In this document: positions 24,456 to 38,362 of the stretch, piece by piece
Layout of the letters: each line of letters starts with the position of its first letter
Position numbering within the stretch: the stretch's first letter is position 1
Assembly (NCBI RefSeq): GCF_029852145.1
Contig: NC_079976.1
Coordinates: 20,300,617-20,364,616, forward strand
From: Microplitis mediator
Taxonomy: Eukaryota > Arthropoda > Insecta > Hymenoptera > Braconidae
Direction: 5' to 3'
Length of the DNA stretch: 64,000 nt
Made by a program: the position numbers and the translations under genes
The notes under the pieces: generated by a model
Seen by the model: the letters and a program-made list of their open reading frames with translations, nothing else
The model's database searches: none
What the model was told of the DNA's origin: nothing

Positions 24456-24639
24456 CCACTAAAATATGTTGATGCCAGAGCAATAATATACGCAATATCC
24501 GAGACAAACATTAACGACTGGGTTTTTTCAATTTTTTGCTGACAATATGTTTAATACTAAAGAACAAGTTATATGACATTATCTGATAATCAAAAGAGAC
24601 TATAAAGAGAAAGAGTTGGTATGATTTCAAACACATGTT

Positions 24640-25425
<786 letters not shown>

Positions 25426-25635
25426 TTTACTTTAATACATCATATGAACGAATTCATATCTTAATTTAAATAAATCTATTAATATCAGTAAATATTACTT
25501 GTGATCATTCTTTTAGCTACACTGTTAACAATATACGAATAAAATTCATATTAACAACAAAAATGAGTATCGAATGATTTGATAACAAGTCGATATTATT
25601 GTAAAGTAAATTTTATATTGCCTACAAATTCTTAC

Positions 25636-25704
25636 CCTTGCTCTCTAAGTGACACTGGTAGCAGTAGACACCCTGATGTTCTTGAGAATTTATCACATTT
25701 CCAT
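25636..25704 (-). CDS. Type A mini-exon homologue (distal copy, acceptor lost)
   Basis: A 69-nt unit encoding DGNVINSQEHQGVYCYQCHL then ESKG, clearly homologous to the type A exons at 1.6-4.3 kb and with the same phase and a good donor (GTAAGA). The acceptor AG has become CG (TTTCG before ATGG). Without splicing, the reading frame is open from the upstream exon at 25786 through this unit, so retention of the intervening 81 nt would keep the frame. The intron text below it also matches array introns. Confidence 0.5.
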
Positions 25705-25785
25705 CGAAATATAAAAAAAATTCGTTCAATTTTTCATTCCTATTTATTTTACGCAACATATAGATTGTATAAACTCGGAAAATAC

Positions 25786-25928
25786 CTTTTCCAGTTGTTA
25801 CACTGGATTTTGAATTGTCGTCTCCCTCTTTGGATATTTTGTCATTGCGTTTGCTAGACGATTTAGAACGATTACGTTTTTTATCACGGTTGTTGTTTTC
25901 TTTTCTTTTTCTTCTTGCCATCATCTTT
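25786..25928 (-). CDS. Lys/Arg-rich exon upstream of the mini-exon units
   Basis: Encodes KMMARRKRKENNNRDKKRNR, then SKSSSKRNDKISKEGDDNSK and SSVTTGK, ending with one base of a codon before GTATTT, the same end phase as the array exons. The start is unclear: CTAG lies four bases before the ATG, giving a phase that does not fit, so the acceptor is unresolved. Strongly basic then mixed-charge, low complexity, no domain. Position and phase make it a candidate for the same minus-strand gene as 25636-25704. Confidence 0.4.
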
Positions 25929-26240
25929 CTAGTTGCCCTTCCTTTTCGGATCGTTTACATGAGGTTGAATGTCCGAAATAATTATATAGAAATGAGAGAA
26001 CTACGACAAAAATAACATTATATTGAAACAGCTTTAAGAATTATTAGTATTTATCGTAATTTCAATAAATCAGTGATGATAATTCTTTTACTGGAACATT
26101 TTTTGGCTAGTATCAACATTTTACTTGAAGTTGTCATTAAATCACTTGATTGTATTTACAAGGACGAAGTAGCCACAAATATGTAAAAATTATAACTACT
26201 AAATTAACTTTAACATTAATTTAAAAGACATTTATATTAC

Positions 26241-26438
26241 CTCCTTTAGTTGTTGGGGAATTTCGAAGATTGTCATGTGGGTCTAATAACCCATCGTTCT
26301 TGCTATCATTACCAGTGTTTCCGCCATTTTGTACGACGTCATTTTTTTCTTTTGTCTCGATTATTGGTGCTTGCTTATCTAAATTCTCGTTTTGTTGTTC
26401 CTGGTTTTCCATATTTTGTTTCGAACCATCGCCAGTAA
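26241..26438 (-). CDS. Gln/Asn/Lys-rich exon with symmetric phase
   Basis: A 198-nt exon bounded by TATGTTTTAG and GTAATA. It encodes TGDGSKQNMENQEQQNENLD, KQAPIIETKEKNDVVQNGG and NTGNDSKNDGLLDPHDNLRN, and begins with two and ends with one base of split codons, as the array exons do. Hydrophilic and probably disordered. It is the most upstream exon I can see of the proposed minus-strand gene; the first exon with the initiator Met is not identified. The foldback element at 26503 starts just upstream of it. Confidence 0.5.
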
Positions 26439-26502
26439 CTAAAACATATTTATTGTATAAAAAAATTTTCAAAAAATTAAAAGTACTACACGTCTATATA
26501 TA

Positions 26503-28375
26503 TGGGTCATTCCACCAAATAAAATTATTTTTACGGGGCGACCCTCGTCAATTTGGCTCTAACTTTGTGGAGTCGTTCTATATATTAAAAAAAAAATTCT
26601 CTGAAAATTTGAGCCTTTTATATGCAGCTGTTTCAAAGTTATGATTTTTTTAATTTTTAAAAAATTTTTGTTTTCAACTTTTTCATTAATTTTTTTGAAG
26701 GGAAAATTTTTTTTTTAAAAATGAGCACATAACAGTTTTTCGTAGGAAAAATTCTCAGCTTTCCAATAAGAACATCCATTTTTTATTCTATGTTACAGAA
26801 GACCTTTTAAAATTCGATTAAAGACGAAAAAACGATTTTTATGACTGTGCGGCGCTTGATACATCTAATTTGATATTTTTTTCTGAAAGCTGAGACTTTT
26901 TCCCACAAAATATGTCATTTTCACGATGTGCATATTTTTTGTTTGAACAAAATCAATAATTATTAAAATGCAAGTCGTTGATTTTATAGTTTTAACAAAC
27001 TGTAATAGTTCATTGTGTGGCAAGAGATGAAACGAAACGATGTCAGACGAAAGTAAAGTAGGCTGCCCGAGCCGTAGGCAAAAGCTGACAGTAACTGCAA
27101 TCTGAAGTTGTGTTTCATCTAGTGTTACACACTATTTTTTTCATGATTACCTGCATTGAAAATTATTATCAGTGTCAGCAGCTAGTTAGAATCAAGTTAT
27201 ATGAAGACCAATGGTGTGATCAACCATTAGTGTACGCCTAACTTATGATTTGCAATTTATAACTAAACAGAAACCATAAATACTATTTATTATGTACACA
27301 AATTCTTATAAAACTTGATTACAAAGTCAGAACTGTCATTAACGCAGATGGCATCAATAGTCTGAAATCACTATTGAACAAAACACAAGAATCAAAGTTC
27401 AAATTACTAATTCCTAGACTTGAACCATTGATGCTGGTATCATGAAAAATCGTTTTATAATTTTTGTTTTTAGAGCTTTACTGCAAATACGTACCCGAAA
27501 ACATATCCTCACACCGCAAAATTTATACATCCGGATATTCAAAATTTTACCAGCGTTGATTTCACTGTTATCACCAACCCTTATTAAAAGAAACAACTTA
27601 AAACGATTGGAAAAAAAATTTTAAATACTTTTTAATGCTTTTGAATACTTTTAATACTTTTGAATCACCCTTTTTATGGGCATTTAACATTACAAATCGT
27701 TTCGAATCGTTTCGTTTAATTAGGGAATGATGACTTTTTCTAAAAATAAATGTTTTAGACGTACGATACTTGGAGTCAAAAACGGTGAAAGAAACACAAG
27801 CAGTGCACCCTATCTCACCTATTGTTGATAGCTTAAGATATATATGTGTTAAAAATGTATCAACATCCTCAAAACAAATAAGAATTAACGTTTTTTAATC
27901 GTAGAGAGTTTATATTTTATTTGATTTTGTTAAAACAAAAAATATGCACATCGTGAAAATCACATATTTTGTGGGAAAAAGTCTCAGCTTTCAGAAAAAA
28001 TATCAAATTAGATGTATCAAGCGCCGCACAGTCATAAAAATCGTTTTTTCGTCTTTAATCGAATTTTAAAAGGTCTTCTGTAACATAAAATAAAAAATGG
28101 ATATTCTTATTGGAAAGCTAAGAATTTTTCCTACGAAAAACTGTTATGTGCTAATTTTAAAAAAAAAATTTTTCCCTTCAAAAAAATTAATGAAAAAGTT
28201 GAAAACAAAAATTTTTAAAAAATTAAAAAAATCATAACTTTGAAACAGCTGCATATAAAAGGCTCAAATTTTCAGAGATTTTTTTTTTTTTAATATATAG
28301 AACGACTCCACAAAGTTTGAACCAAATCGACGAGGGTCGCCTCGTAAAAATAATTTTATTTGGTGGAATGACCCA
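26503..28375. mobile_element. Long foldback DNA element with TGGGTCATTCCACCAAAT ends
   Basis: Inverted arms of about 470 bp (26503-26970 and 27890-28375) flank about 0.9 kb of unrelated AT-rich sequence. TATATA lies on each side, so the target duplication cannot be sized. No transposase. The arms are close to identical, indicating either recent insertion or arm correction. Confidence 0.8.
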
Positions 28376-28379
28376 TATA

Positions 28380-29785
28380 TATTGTTTTCGTAGGTTAATT
28401 TAATGATAAGTAATAATAAGTTTGATCGGTTTGAATAATTTTTCTTTATTATTTTGAATTGTCCATTCGAAAGTCAATTGTTTACTACATTACTTGAGAT
28501 ATAGTCCATTTTAAAGTAAAATGGTTGATAAATAAATATATATTAAATTATATTAAAAATTTAGTGATTAATTTGTTTACTCCAAATTAGCCATCTCACC
28601 AATAAATGATTAAATCTCTATATAAAATGTTGGAAATGTTTAAGATAATGTAACGATTCGAAAAATGATAATTTTTATTTGTAATTTAGCTGCAAATAAA
28701 TTTTTTCAGAAAATTTTCAACTCTAAACATTTATCAATAAGCCTTTTTATAACAAGTTCTGCGCAATCGCATCCACCATGTTTAAAAGGCGGCAATTCGA
28801 AAGTTTCGGACTCTTTTCATCCAAATTGTTGAGTCCGAAAAACATGGCGGATATTGACACATGCGCACTGAAAATAAAAAGGTCGATTATATATGACCAA
28901 CAAAGAAACGTCAATTGTTTATATATATATATATGCATATAATATCGGACAATCATTCCTGTCAGGTATAGTATCCGGGATAAAAAATCTCAGAAAAACA
29001 AATTTCTATGACTAATTTTCTACAAATGTTAACAGATAAAATTGATTATCTGTAAAAAAAAAAAAACACTATTTCAAAGTTAATGAATATTAATTAAATA
29101 TGAAATTATCAATATTTATTATTAAATGTCAATTGAAAGAAATCCCTATAAAAAAAATCTCTAGGTTCGTAAATCACTAGAATTAAATATGTTCAGCATT
29201 TGAAAATTTAACTCATTCATTCCTATAAAATTTCTATAGGAATTTATGAGAACCTAATGGATTCTATAAGATTTTCTAAACAGGGTGAGTACATGCTCAT
29301 AATGATAAATACATTGATGTTGTTAGATTTATATTTGAAGAATGATATTAATTATTAATTACTATTTTTATTATTAAAATACATAGGAGTACCTATTTTA
29401 TGTGGCTTTTGAGCACGGAGTAGAAGTTAAATTTTTTTTTTCAAATTATAATTTTACTATACAGAAAATTTAGTGAATTATATCAAACTCTAAAATTTAG
29501 AATCTTGTTTATTTTATTTTATTTTTTTTTTAAATTATAAGGGAGGTCCGTCGTGACTCAGCCTTTCCTATGTAATTCAATAATTGATTTATGAACCTAC
29601 AAATTTTTTTTTACAGGGATTCTATTGACTTACTTTATAATATGTTTTTATAATTATCAATTTAATTAATACACATTCATTTTTGGATATTTTTTTTTTT
29701 TGCAGATCATCGGTTATAAAATTTATCCATATAATTGGATAAATTTGTAGGAAACCAGTCATAAAAATTTTTATTCTCTGAGATA
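28380..29785. other. AT-rich sequence without a recognisable gene
   Basis: Contains (TA)n near 28920 and, at about 29215-29290, a partial relative of the ATAGATTCTCATA MITE. Otherwise I see nothing supportable. Confidence 0.5.
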
Positions 29786-29789
29786 TTTT

Positions 29790-30470
29790 TAACTTTCCGC
29801 TGAGGAAATCGACGATTTTCGAAATATTCGGGAAGTTATTGGTTTCACCCCGATTTTCAAAAACCGAGTTTTCATCGAATGTCGACATTTGAAGGTGCTA
29901 GGATGCGATTCTGACATTTTCCGAGCGGTGTCTGTATGTGTGACCGTTTAGTCGAATAAACTCTGAGATATTTAAGAAATACGAAAAAAAAAAAATTTTT
30001 TTTCGTTTTTTTTTTGATATTTTGAAAACTGTCGAATCGATCAATTCCAAAATCTAATCAGCTCTAGAACTCGATGAAAGCTTTCGATTGCTAACAAGAA
30101 TGTCTCAATCAGATAATTCGTTCAAAAGATATCATCGACGAAAGAAACAGGAGAAAACGGTTTTTTGCAAATATCGTCGAAACGACTGAACCAATCATTC
30201 CCAAAATTTTATTAGCTCTAGACCCTGATAAAATGCGGCGATTGCCACCCCAACCGTCTCAATCGGATAATCCGTTCGATAGATATCGTCGACGAAAGAA
30301 CGAAAAAAAATCGTTTTTTTTCGTTTTTCGTGAATGTTTCGGAAACTATCGAAGCGATCATTTGAAAAATCTACTCAGCTTCAGAACTCGATAAAATCAT
30401 TCGATTGCTGCCAAGAACGTCCCAATCAGATAATCCGTTCGAGAGATATCGTCAACGGAATAATAAATGT
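29790..30470. mobile_element. Dispersed repeat, inverted copy 3 (no (AC)n)
   Basis: Starts AACTTTCCGCTGAGGAAATC and continues with the distal block of copies 1 and 2 in reverse orientation, followed by three variants of AGAGATATCGTC(A/G)ACG. The (AC)n core is absent, so the microsatellite expanded in only some copies. Confidence 0.7.
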
Positions 30471-31785
30471 TAAATCAATATCAGCTTTTTTCATTGAATA
30501 ACATAATAATTACTGAACAAAATTACTCAAAACTAATATGTTCTTCTTTATATAAGTCATTGGAAGTGATTGCCTAAAAATCGTCATGTTCGCTCGTATC
30601 AGGATATACTTACACGATATAGATACAACTGTAAAGTGAGAGGATAACTAAAATGGATCTGGTTATGGCGTGAAGGTTTAAAACAATTAAAAATTACTCA
30701 AGATTTATCAAATATAAATTATAGATTTATTTACACTTATTCACACTCAAACTGTAAGAAAATACTTTACAGCGAATGCGACAACTATTACTGGGTAGCG
30801 AATGCAACGAAATGCGCACGTATAAAAATCAACACGTGGTTGTTAGCAGTTAGATTCACGGAATTTACTCTGGAGTTAATTACGCGTGAATGAACGATTT
30901 ATTTATTCTCAATAAATAGCAGCCTTAATTCACTGACTAAATATTGAGAGTAGTTAGCTGAGCGGTTTACTTTTAATTAGCACAAAGAAATACTTGTAAT
31001 TTAAGAAGCGGTTTTTGAACACGAAGTGAACTGTACTAGAGCACGTTGTAGCAGAGAGAAGACTGAGAGAGCTAAGCCCCATTAAAATTTTCGTGTCATT
31101 ACTAGTGACGCCATCTATTCCGTATAGGTTTTTGGAACTACTTCTGAACGTCAAATAGTATTCCAAGTAACTTAGTATGAGAAAATGAATAATGTAGGTA
31201 AGAGAGAAAATCATTTATAGTTGTGAATTGATTTTTAAAGAGAGGATAAAATATTATCGACAGTAAACTGAACAAAACTTTCCAATCGTAGATTCAATCA
31301 AGTCTAACGTAAAAATATTTTTTAAAATAAGATTTCCGTAAAATAAAATTTAATATAATTGGAAGGCTAATACTTTTAATTATGACTTATGACTTTATTT
31401 GTGATCGGAAATATAGCCGAATGAAAATGTAAAACAGTTTCGTTGCATGAAGTCATTAAAATACAAAGAATTTTTATAAATGAACATACATATTCAAAAC
31501 GAAGCAGTATCACAAAGTTTTTTTATGCTTCAAAAACTATCTGTTAGTTGTACGAAGAAAACAATTAAGAACTAAGATTTTTTCAGAGTGATGTTTTTTC
31601 AATTTATATATTTTTTTCCCATTAAAAAAAATTCTTTTTTTTAAGTAGCCTTATTTCTCATAACACCATGCTTAAAATTTTTGTGAGTGCTCAGAGAACT
31701 TTTGAATTTAGAAAAAACAATAAATTTAAATGTTTAGCATTGAAATAATTAAAATTTTTTTCGAAAAATAAAGTTAAAAAAAATT
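30471..31785. other. Sequence without a clear gene
   Basis: AT-rich, with a slightly more GC-rich block at 30760-31100 that looks like a decayed repeat or LTR but has no second copy here. Short frames are not convincing. Confidence 0.4.
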
Positions 31786-31789
31786 TGGA

Positions 31790-32420
31790 AAATCCAAAAG
31801 TGCACGCCTCGAACGCTCATGTTATGTTTTTTTTTTTAAAGTTAAATTTCGAATAAAATTGAATATCCCGCTCTTTTCCCATAGAAATTTCCATTGTAAA
31901 TATACGGTAATAAAAGTAAAAAAAAAAAATAAGGAGAACATTCCTAATGAAAAATGGCGGCAGTGTGTGTTTGTTTACATGTAAGATTGCCGGTTTTAAC
32001 CGTAATGATTTATTTTTAAAAAAACGAGAAGGCCTACAGTAGTGATTTTCGAAAAGAACCTTCTTTGCTTATTTCTGAAAATTTTAAAAAATAAATTAAG
32101 TAGTTTCGTCAAGTCGTTCTCGAGATATCCGTACCACACCGTTTTTTTGAACCACAGACTAATGGACGTCCACGATAAATTTTTTTTAATGAACTTTTTT
32201 TTATATTAATACATATTAGACAAATTAAAAAAAGTATCAGGATTATTTATTAGTGTTTCAGCTTTATATTGATGTGTTTTTCATAATGTGTAAGAGTAAT
32301 AGAAAAAAAATATATGCACTTTAATGAGTGGAAATCGTGTGACCTTGACAGGTCGGTTATAAAGCACAACCTCTCCGCTTCGCTTCCGAGGCGTGCAATA
32401 AATGATAGTAAAGTTAGCGG
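31790..32420. mobile_element. MITE-like element with GTGCACGCCTCG...CGAGGCGTGCA ends
   Basis: Left AAAGTGCACGCCTCGAACGC and right CTTCCGAGGCGTGCAATAAA form inverted ends. A related boundary (GTGCACGACTCATAATGC) is at 43470, and AGTCGTGCAAAA boundaries occur at 59215, 60862, 61410 and 62165, so it belongs to a broader family. Confidence 0.55.
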
Positions 32421-32745
32421 ACATCTGATCATTTTTAAAACTTTAAGGAATAAATTAAAAATAAAAAAATAATAAATTAAAAATAAAATAAATTTTGAAA
32501 TTAATAAGTGAATTTTTTATAAATATTATTTTTTTAATTATTAACTATCCTTACTTATAATTTTAAATTTATCCGATGTCTGCTACACACACTCATTTAA
32601 ATTTTATTGTTTTAATTATTTAATTTTTTTATATGTAATACAAAAATTGTATGTCTGCTACATTTGCACTCGAAAAATAATAAACTCATCTGTCATGTCA
32701 ATATTTATTTACTTTGTATTTAAATATGCAGTAGGAAGTACGTAC

Positions 32746-32828
32746 CCAGAATCAGTTCGAATAGAAACGACGCCGATTTTCTTTTGTTGACTTGAAGGAA
32801 CTAATAAATTTTTCTTTGTCGCACTCAT
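32746..32828 (-). CDS. Candidate first coding exon of an unidentified gene
   Basis: ATG at 32828 begins MSATKKNLLVPSSQQKKIGV, then VSIRTDSG, and meets a donor GTACGT. No matching downstream exon is visible before 31.8 kb on the minus strand, so the gene is unproven. Composition is ordinary protein-like, unlike nearby sequence. Confidence 0.3.
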
Positions 32829-32834
32829 ACACTA

Positions 32835-33535
32835 AATCACTTGCGAAACAACTTTTCTTAGACAAATAAGAATCCCGGTAAAAATTTTATTTATATTTTT
32901 TTTTATGTTTTCACGACGCGATAGTTTTTTATTTTACGGTATGAATTTCTACTTATTATTCAAACTAAATCAACATCTAACTGCCGTTATTAACTTTAGT
33001 TACAATCAGCGGCGGGTATTCATACCGTACCCGGTTACAAGCGTGCCTTGCACTTCTCTACTATTATTACTCTACCAACATACAACTCTCTTAAATAGAT
33101 TTCTATGCGAAAATATCAATACTAAATATATTTCTGTTGCAAAATAATTCTATGTAAAATTATCTCTATGTAAACTTATTCTATTAAGTATAAATATATG
33201 CGAAAATAATTCATGTCCAAAATATCTCTATATTATATATCTCTATGAAAATTAAGTCTCTACAAAATTTACTATAATATGACAGAATTAGGTGTTAACA
33301 TATTTATATTATGGAATTTCTCCATAACTATACAACTCTCCTTAATATTTCTCTATTCTGCATATCTCTATGACACAACAATTCTATGAAAAAATTTTTC
33401 TATTTAAAAATTTTTCTATTGAGCAAAGTCAGTTTCAACATTTCTCTCATCAAAAAAAAAAACAAAGTTTTACGAATGATTTTGTGTCTGACCACCAGCA
33501 ATCGCGTGGCGCTACCATAAAATTCCAAAGGTAGG
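32835..33535. other. AT-rich sequence with degenerate CTCTATG repeats
   Basis: From about 33150 to 33430 short units such as ATCTCTATG and TTCTATG recur irregularly, a decayed simple-sequence region. No gene. Confidence 0.5.
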
Positions 33536-33589
33536 TGTCGGGTATGGCGCAAATTACCCAGTGTGCATATTGCCCAAAACTACAATGGG

Positions 33590-36158
33590 GGCTTGCAGGC
33601 AAAATCCCCACATCACATTCTGATCAGTGTATATTTCGCCAAAATACGTTTCCATGAAGCAACAAAATGCCCAAATCACATATAGCCAAAGTGACAAAAT
33701 GTTGAAGTCACAAAATGCAAATGTTTCAATACGTTGGAATAAAAACACGCCCAAGTAACAATTCGACCAATTGAAAAAATGTCAAAGTTAAAAAATGCTG
33801 AAATCATACTTCGCAGAATTCACGATTCGTCCAAGTGACAATTCGTCAAAGTTATAAAATGCCCAGAAAAAAAAGGGAGGATAACTTCAGTCACTAATCT
33901 AGAATTTTACAGTAAAATTAGTATTATCATAACAGTAACCAGATAATAGAAAAAAAAAATGAGCGGTAAATTTAAAAACAAAATAATTGTATATCATAAT
34001 AATAAATAGTACTTTTTGGAATTGAACAAGAAGTAAATTTATTATCTTTTCTATTTAATAAAAAATAAATTAATTAAAACTTGAAACGGTGGGTTGCCGT
34101 TCAAAACTGTACGAGATGTTTTAACAGCCTTTTCGTGGGTTACCCTAGTAACTCAGACCCATGAGACTCTTATTTTATGTTCTTTTTAATATAATACCCG
34201 AACTGGCTTTACAAATCTAAACTAACACTAGTACTTAGCCTAGATTGTAGTTCGGTGAGATGGTGATGTCCCTGATGACCTTGGACTGGCTGGACCTGAT
34301 GAATATGTGATTATAACACCTTAACGATAAAGGTTGGCAGGATAGCAGGTGAATTCACTCGAACACTGGTATCAATTATTAATTAAGATTTTATTAAGAG
34401 AAAAAGCTTAATTAATGCCACTTCACACACACTGATCGGTATTATTAATTAATAACCGTAATTAATAACGGGAGTTTATGCAATTTAACTAAGTGTAAAT
34501 TGGATCAATCTGAGATAAAGTTAAACTAAGCGTTAACTTTATTACTGATTAACTAAGTGTAATACAGTACTACTGGATTGACTGATAAGAACTCGCTAGA
34601 ATATTACAAGGATTCTAGGCGTTCAAACCTTTAAAACTAATTTTGATTGATCGCGCTCCGTTTATATAGTCGTGCCGACACACTGTCTCACGTGACATTA
34701 CCTGGGGTCACATGATGGCGGAGGCGCACGAGGCAACTTCGTAACAAACTTTATGGTAATTTAAGTAAAAATAATTATTAAAAAAACAAAATAAAATTTT
34801 CTTTGACATTTGAAACGAATTACTTAAAGTAATTACCAAGTCCAAATAAGACATTAATATAGAATATAAATATAATTACAACTTGACTAATTTCTATACA
34901 TTATTTTTACGTACATGTAAATTTTCAAGTCATAAATCTATCGTTAAAATTTATTTTTTTATTGTTCGTAGATCAATCAATTTTAAAAAATATTAATTTT
35001 AAAGATAACTATTATTTAAAAAACTATATTATGAACTAAAAATTATTTTATTTTATATATGATTAATTTTCAAATAGTTGAAATTTCGCAAGTATCAAAA
35101 ACAAATTAACATTGTTACAAAAGAATTTGAACCGTACTCTACACATTTTTTAGATTAGAGTCAAACTTCAAATCTTTATTAACAAATACACTGTTAACCA
35201 TTTTTTCGATGTTCTAAAATAATTATTATGAATTTATCTATGTGATTAATAAAGATTTGAAGTTTGACTCTGTAAATTGTAATATATAGAAATTAGTCAA
35301 GTTGTAGCCCGCGAAAACTAGGGAACAAATTACAATAATAAAGTACGAATGATTGTAAGAATGCTAAATTAGTTATGAATGACATCAATCAATGTGAATA
35401 AGTAAATAAGCTAAGAATAAGAAAAAAATTGTAAAAAAACGGAAGTTGTACAGTGAAATGCAAATAAAGATTATTATTTTTATTATTATTATTATTATTA
35501 TTGTTATTATTATTATTATTATTATTATAGTCAAGTTGTAATTATATTTATATTCTATATTAATGTCTTATTTGGACTTGGTAATTACTTTAAGTAATTC
35601 GTTTCAAATGTCAAAAAAAATTTTATTTTGTTTTTTTAATAATTATTTTTACTTAAATTACCATAAAGTTTTAATTAATTTATTTTTTATTAAATATAAA
35701 AGATAATAAATTTACTTCTTGTTCAATTCCAAAAAGTACTATTTATTATTATAATATACAATTATTTTGTTTTTAAATTTACCGCTGATTTTTTTTATCT
35801 ATTATCTGGTTACTGTTATGATAATACTAATTTTACTGTAGAATTCTAGATTATTGACTGAAGTTATCCTCCCTTTTTTTTCTGGGCATTTTATAACTTT
35901 GACGAATTGTCACTTGGACGAATCGTGAATTCTGCAAAGTATGATTTCAGCATTTTTTAACTTTGACATTTTTTCAATTGGTCGAATTGTTACTTGGGCG
36001 TGTTTTTATTCCAACGTATTAAAACATTTGCATTTTGTGACTTCAACATTTTGTCACTTTGGCTATATGTGATTTGGGCATTTTGTTGCTTCATGGAAAC
36101 GTATTTTGGCGAAATATACACTGGTCAGAATGTGATGTGGGGATTTTGCCTGCGAGCC
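33590..36158. mobile_element. Foldback element inserted in the left MULE terminal repeat
   Basis: Ends GGCTTGCAGGCAAAATCCCC and its inverse GGGGATTTTGCCTGCGAGCC. Arms of several hundred bases include AAAATGCCCAAATCACATA-type text and a long matching inner block (near 34790-34920 with 35528-35640). Flanks ACAATGGG (33582-33589) and AAAATGGG (36159-36166) are an 8-bp duplication with one change, and the intact MULE right repeat has CTAAAATGGGTTGG with no insert, which proves the insertion site. No transposase of its own; a short frame inside each arm is repeat text. Confidence 0.8.
34082..34746. mobile_element. Solo LTR (family copy 2) nested inside the foldback element
   Basis: Begins TGAAACGG and ends CGTAACA, with AACT on both sides (34078-34081 and 34747-34750). 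The opposite foldback arm reads TTAATTAAAACTTTATGG without the insert, giving the empty site directly. Homologous to 5803-6543. TG...CA ends with a 4-bp duplication suit an LTR retrotransposon reduced to a single LTR by recombination. Confidence 0.75.
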
Positions 36159-36770
36159 AAAATGGGTTGGTATCACTAGCGTCAAAGCAAAACAGGAATT
36201 CTGTTTTATCATGCGAACTCATCCCCGTTACCGGGAAATTATTTGAATTTAAAATAAAAATAATTGGGCAATATGATCACTTCAAATTACCCAACACTAG
36301 TAAACTTAGCGATAGATCTATAATACTTTGGGCAATTTGGACCATTCAAATTACCCAAAAATGTGTTAGATTTGTTTTAGATCTATAGTATTCTGGGCAA
36401 TTTGCTCCATTCAAATTACCCAATAAAAATACTACACCAATTAACTCCGTTGGGCAATTTGCACCATTCAAATTACCCAATCAGCTATTACATCAATTAG
36501 CTTGGTTGGGCAATTTGCACCATTCAAATTACCCAATCAGATATTACACCAACTAGCTCCGTTGGGCAATTTGCACCATTCAAATTACCCAATGATGATA
36601 AAATTTTATGATTCTATTTTAATCCAATAATAATAATATTGAACAATTTAATGCTTAATTAAAAAAAAAAATTATTCATTAGCCTAATTATATAATAATA
36701 AATATTCTATGATTAATGAAATTATGGAAAAGATTTGATCGACAGAAAATTATATATATATATATATATT

Positions 36771-37795
36771 AGGGTGCTTCGTTTCCGGCGAAAGTATTTT
36801 TTTCGATGCTCATCAAGCAAAATATTGTTTTTTATGCTGAAACAAAAATTCCTGCCAAGTTTGAGCTCTTAATTACAATTTCAAGTACATTCCATTTGAT
36901 TTCAAAGATTTCCCATTTAAAATACATTTAAATTAAATTACTTTTTTTTTAACTTTCTAATACTCAGCTGCATTTTATGATATCGACGCGGTTTTGGTCG
37001 CAAATTGTAGGGCATTTGGTGTTCTTCAAAAGTGCCCGTAGTTACTTAGCTGTAATTCCAGCTGTTTTACTAGTGTCCGTTGCGGAAGTTATTTTTTCTA
37101 TGAAATTGACCTTTATTGACTTGCGGAACGTAAACCAATGAAAGTACACTAAAAATGCTAATGGAGATTTTATAGGAAATTTGATTTCCTTCAAAAAAAG
37201 TCCTATGAGTCAAGTCGCTAAAGTCCATAGTTTCCGAGTTATAGTAATTTTAATAATTTGAAAAATATAATATCAATTATAATAGTTTTTTTTTATATTT
37301 TATTTTTCAAATTATTAAAATTACTATAACTCGGAAACTATGGACTTTAGCGACTTGACTCATAGGACTTTTTTTGAAGGAAATCAAATTTCCTATAAAA
37401 TCTCCATTAGCATTTTTAGTGTACTTTCATTGGTTTACGTTCCGCAAGTCAATAAAGGTCAATTTCATAGAAAAAATAACTTCCGCAACGGACACTAGTA
37501 AAACAGCTGGAATTACAGCTAAGTAACTACGGGCACTTTTGAAGAACACCAAATGCCCTACAATTTGCGACCAAAACCGCGTCGATATCATAAAATGCAG
37601 CTGAGTATTAGAAAGTTAAAAAAAAAGTAATTTAATTTACATGTATTTTAAATGGGAAATCTTTGAAATCAAATGGAATGTACTTGAAATTGTAATTAAG
37701 AGCTCAAACTTGGCAGGAATTTTTGTTTCAGCATAAAAAACAATATTTTGCTTGATGAGCATCGAAAAAAATACTTTCGCCGGAAACGAAGCACC

Positions 37796-37797
<2 letters not shown>
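36771..37797. mobile_element. Palindromic MITE with AGGGTGCTTC...GAAGCACCCT ends
   Basis: 1,027 bp made of two near-identical inverted arms of about 510 bp, joined near 37285 by an AT-rich loop. Flanked by (TA)n, which hides the target duplication. Shares the end AGGGTGC, the block GATTTCCCATTTAAAATAC and the order of other motifs with 20444-21389. Inserted in the MULE interior. Confidence 0.85.
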
Positions 37798-37799
<2 letters not shown>

Positions 37800-37846
<47 letters not shown>

Positions 37847-38362
37847 GTATATATATCTATATATAAGGTCTGAATATGATAAAACAGTATTTATGTGTTA
37901 TTGATATATTTATTTATTATTCTATTTTTTTAGTGAAAGAAAATGATTTAGACAATCATTTTGTAAAATTCCGAATAGAAACAAACAAAAATCATAAAAT
38001 ATGTATATATATATTACTTGTCATACATTAAAAACAAGTAACGCAAATGTATCTTCATTTTAAATAAAAATATTTTTTTATTTTTTCTATTTAATTTCTA
38101 ACAAAAAAAAAAAAAATGAAGATACGCATAGTAATATAATTTAAATGACAAAATATAATTTCAGTGTAAGATTTTTCTAGAAGGTAACTTTTTTTTTTTT
38201 TTAAGTTAAGTTAAACAATCAAGTTTATGATGAGTGATTAATATATCTTGAAAGTTATTTTTTATTCATTCACTCCCTTAATTAAAAATATATAGATATA
38301 TAAATATATACATAAATATACACATACAGGAAATACATATATATGAACTTCCGTTTTTAATT
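37800..38362. other. AT-rich MULE interior without a gene
   Basis: (TA)n and poly-A/T runs; the 3' side of the transposase gene. Nothing else seen. Confidence 0.5.

Noticed and set aside
33554..36388. Frames starting MGVFLFQRI on both sides
   Set aside because: Inverted copies of the foldback arms; identical text on opposite strands with no domain.
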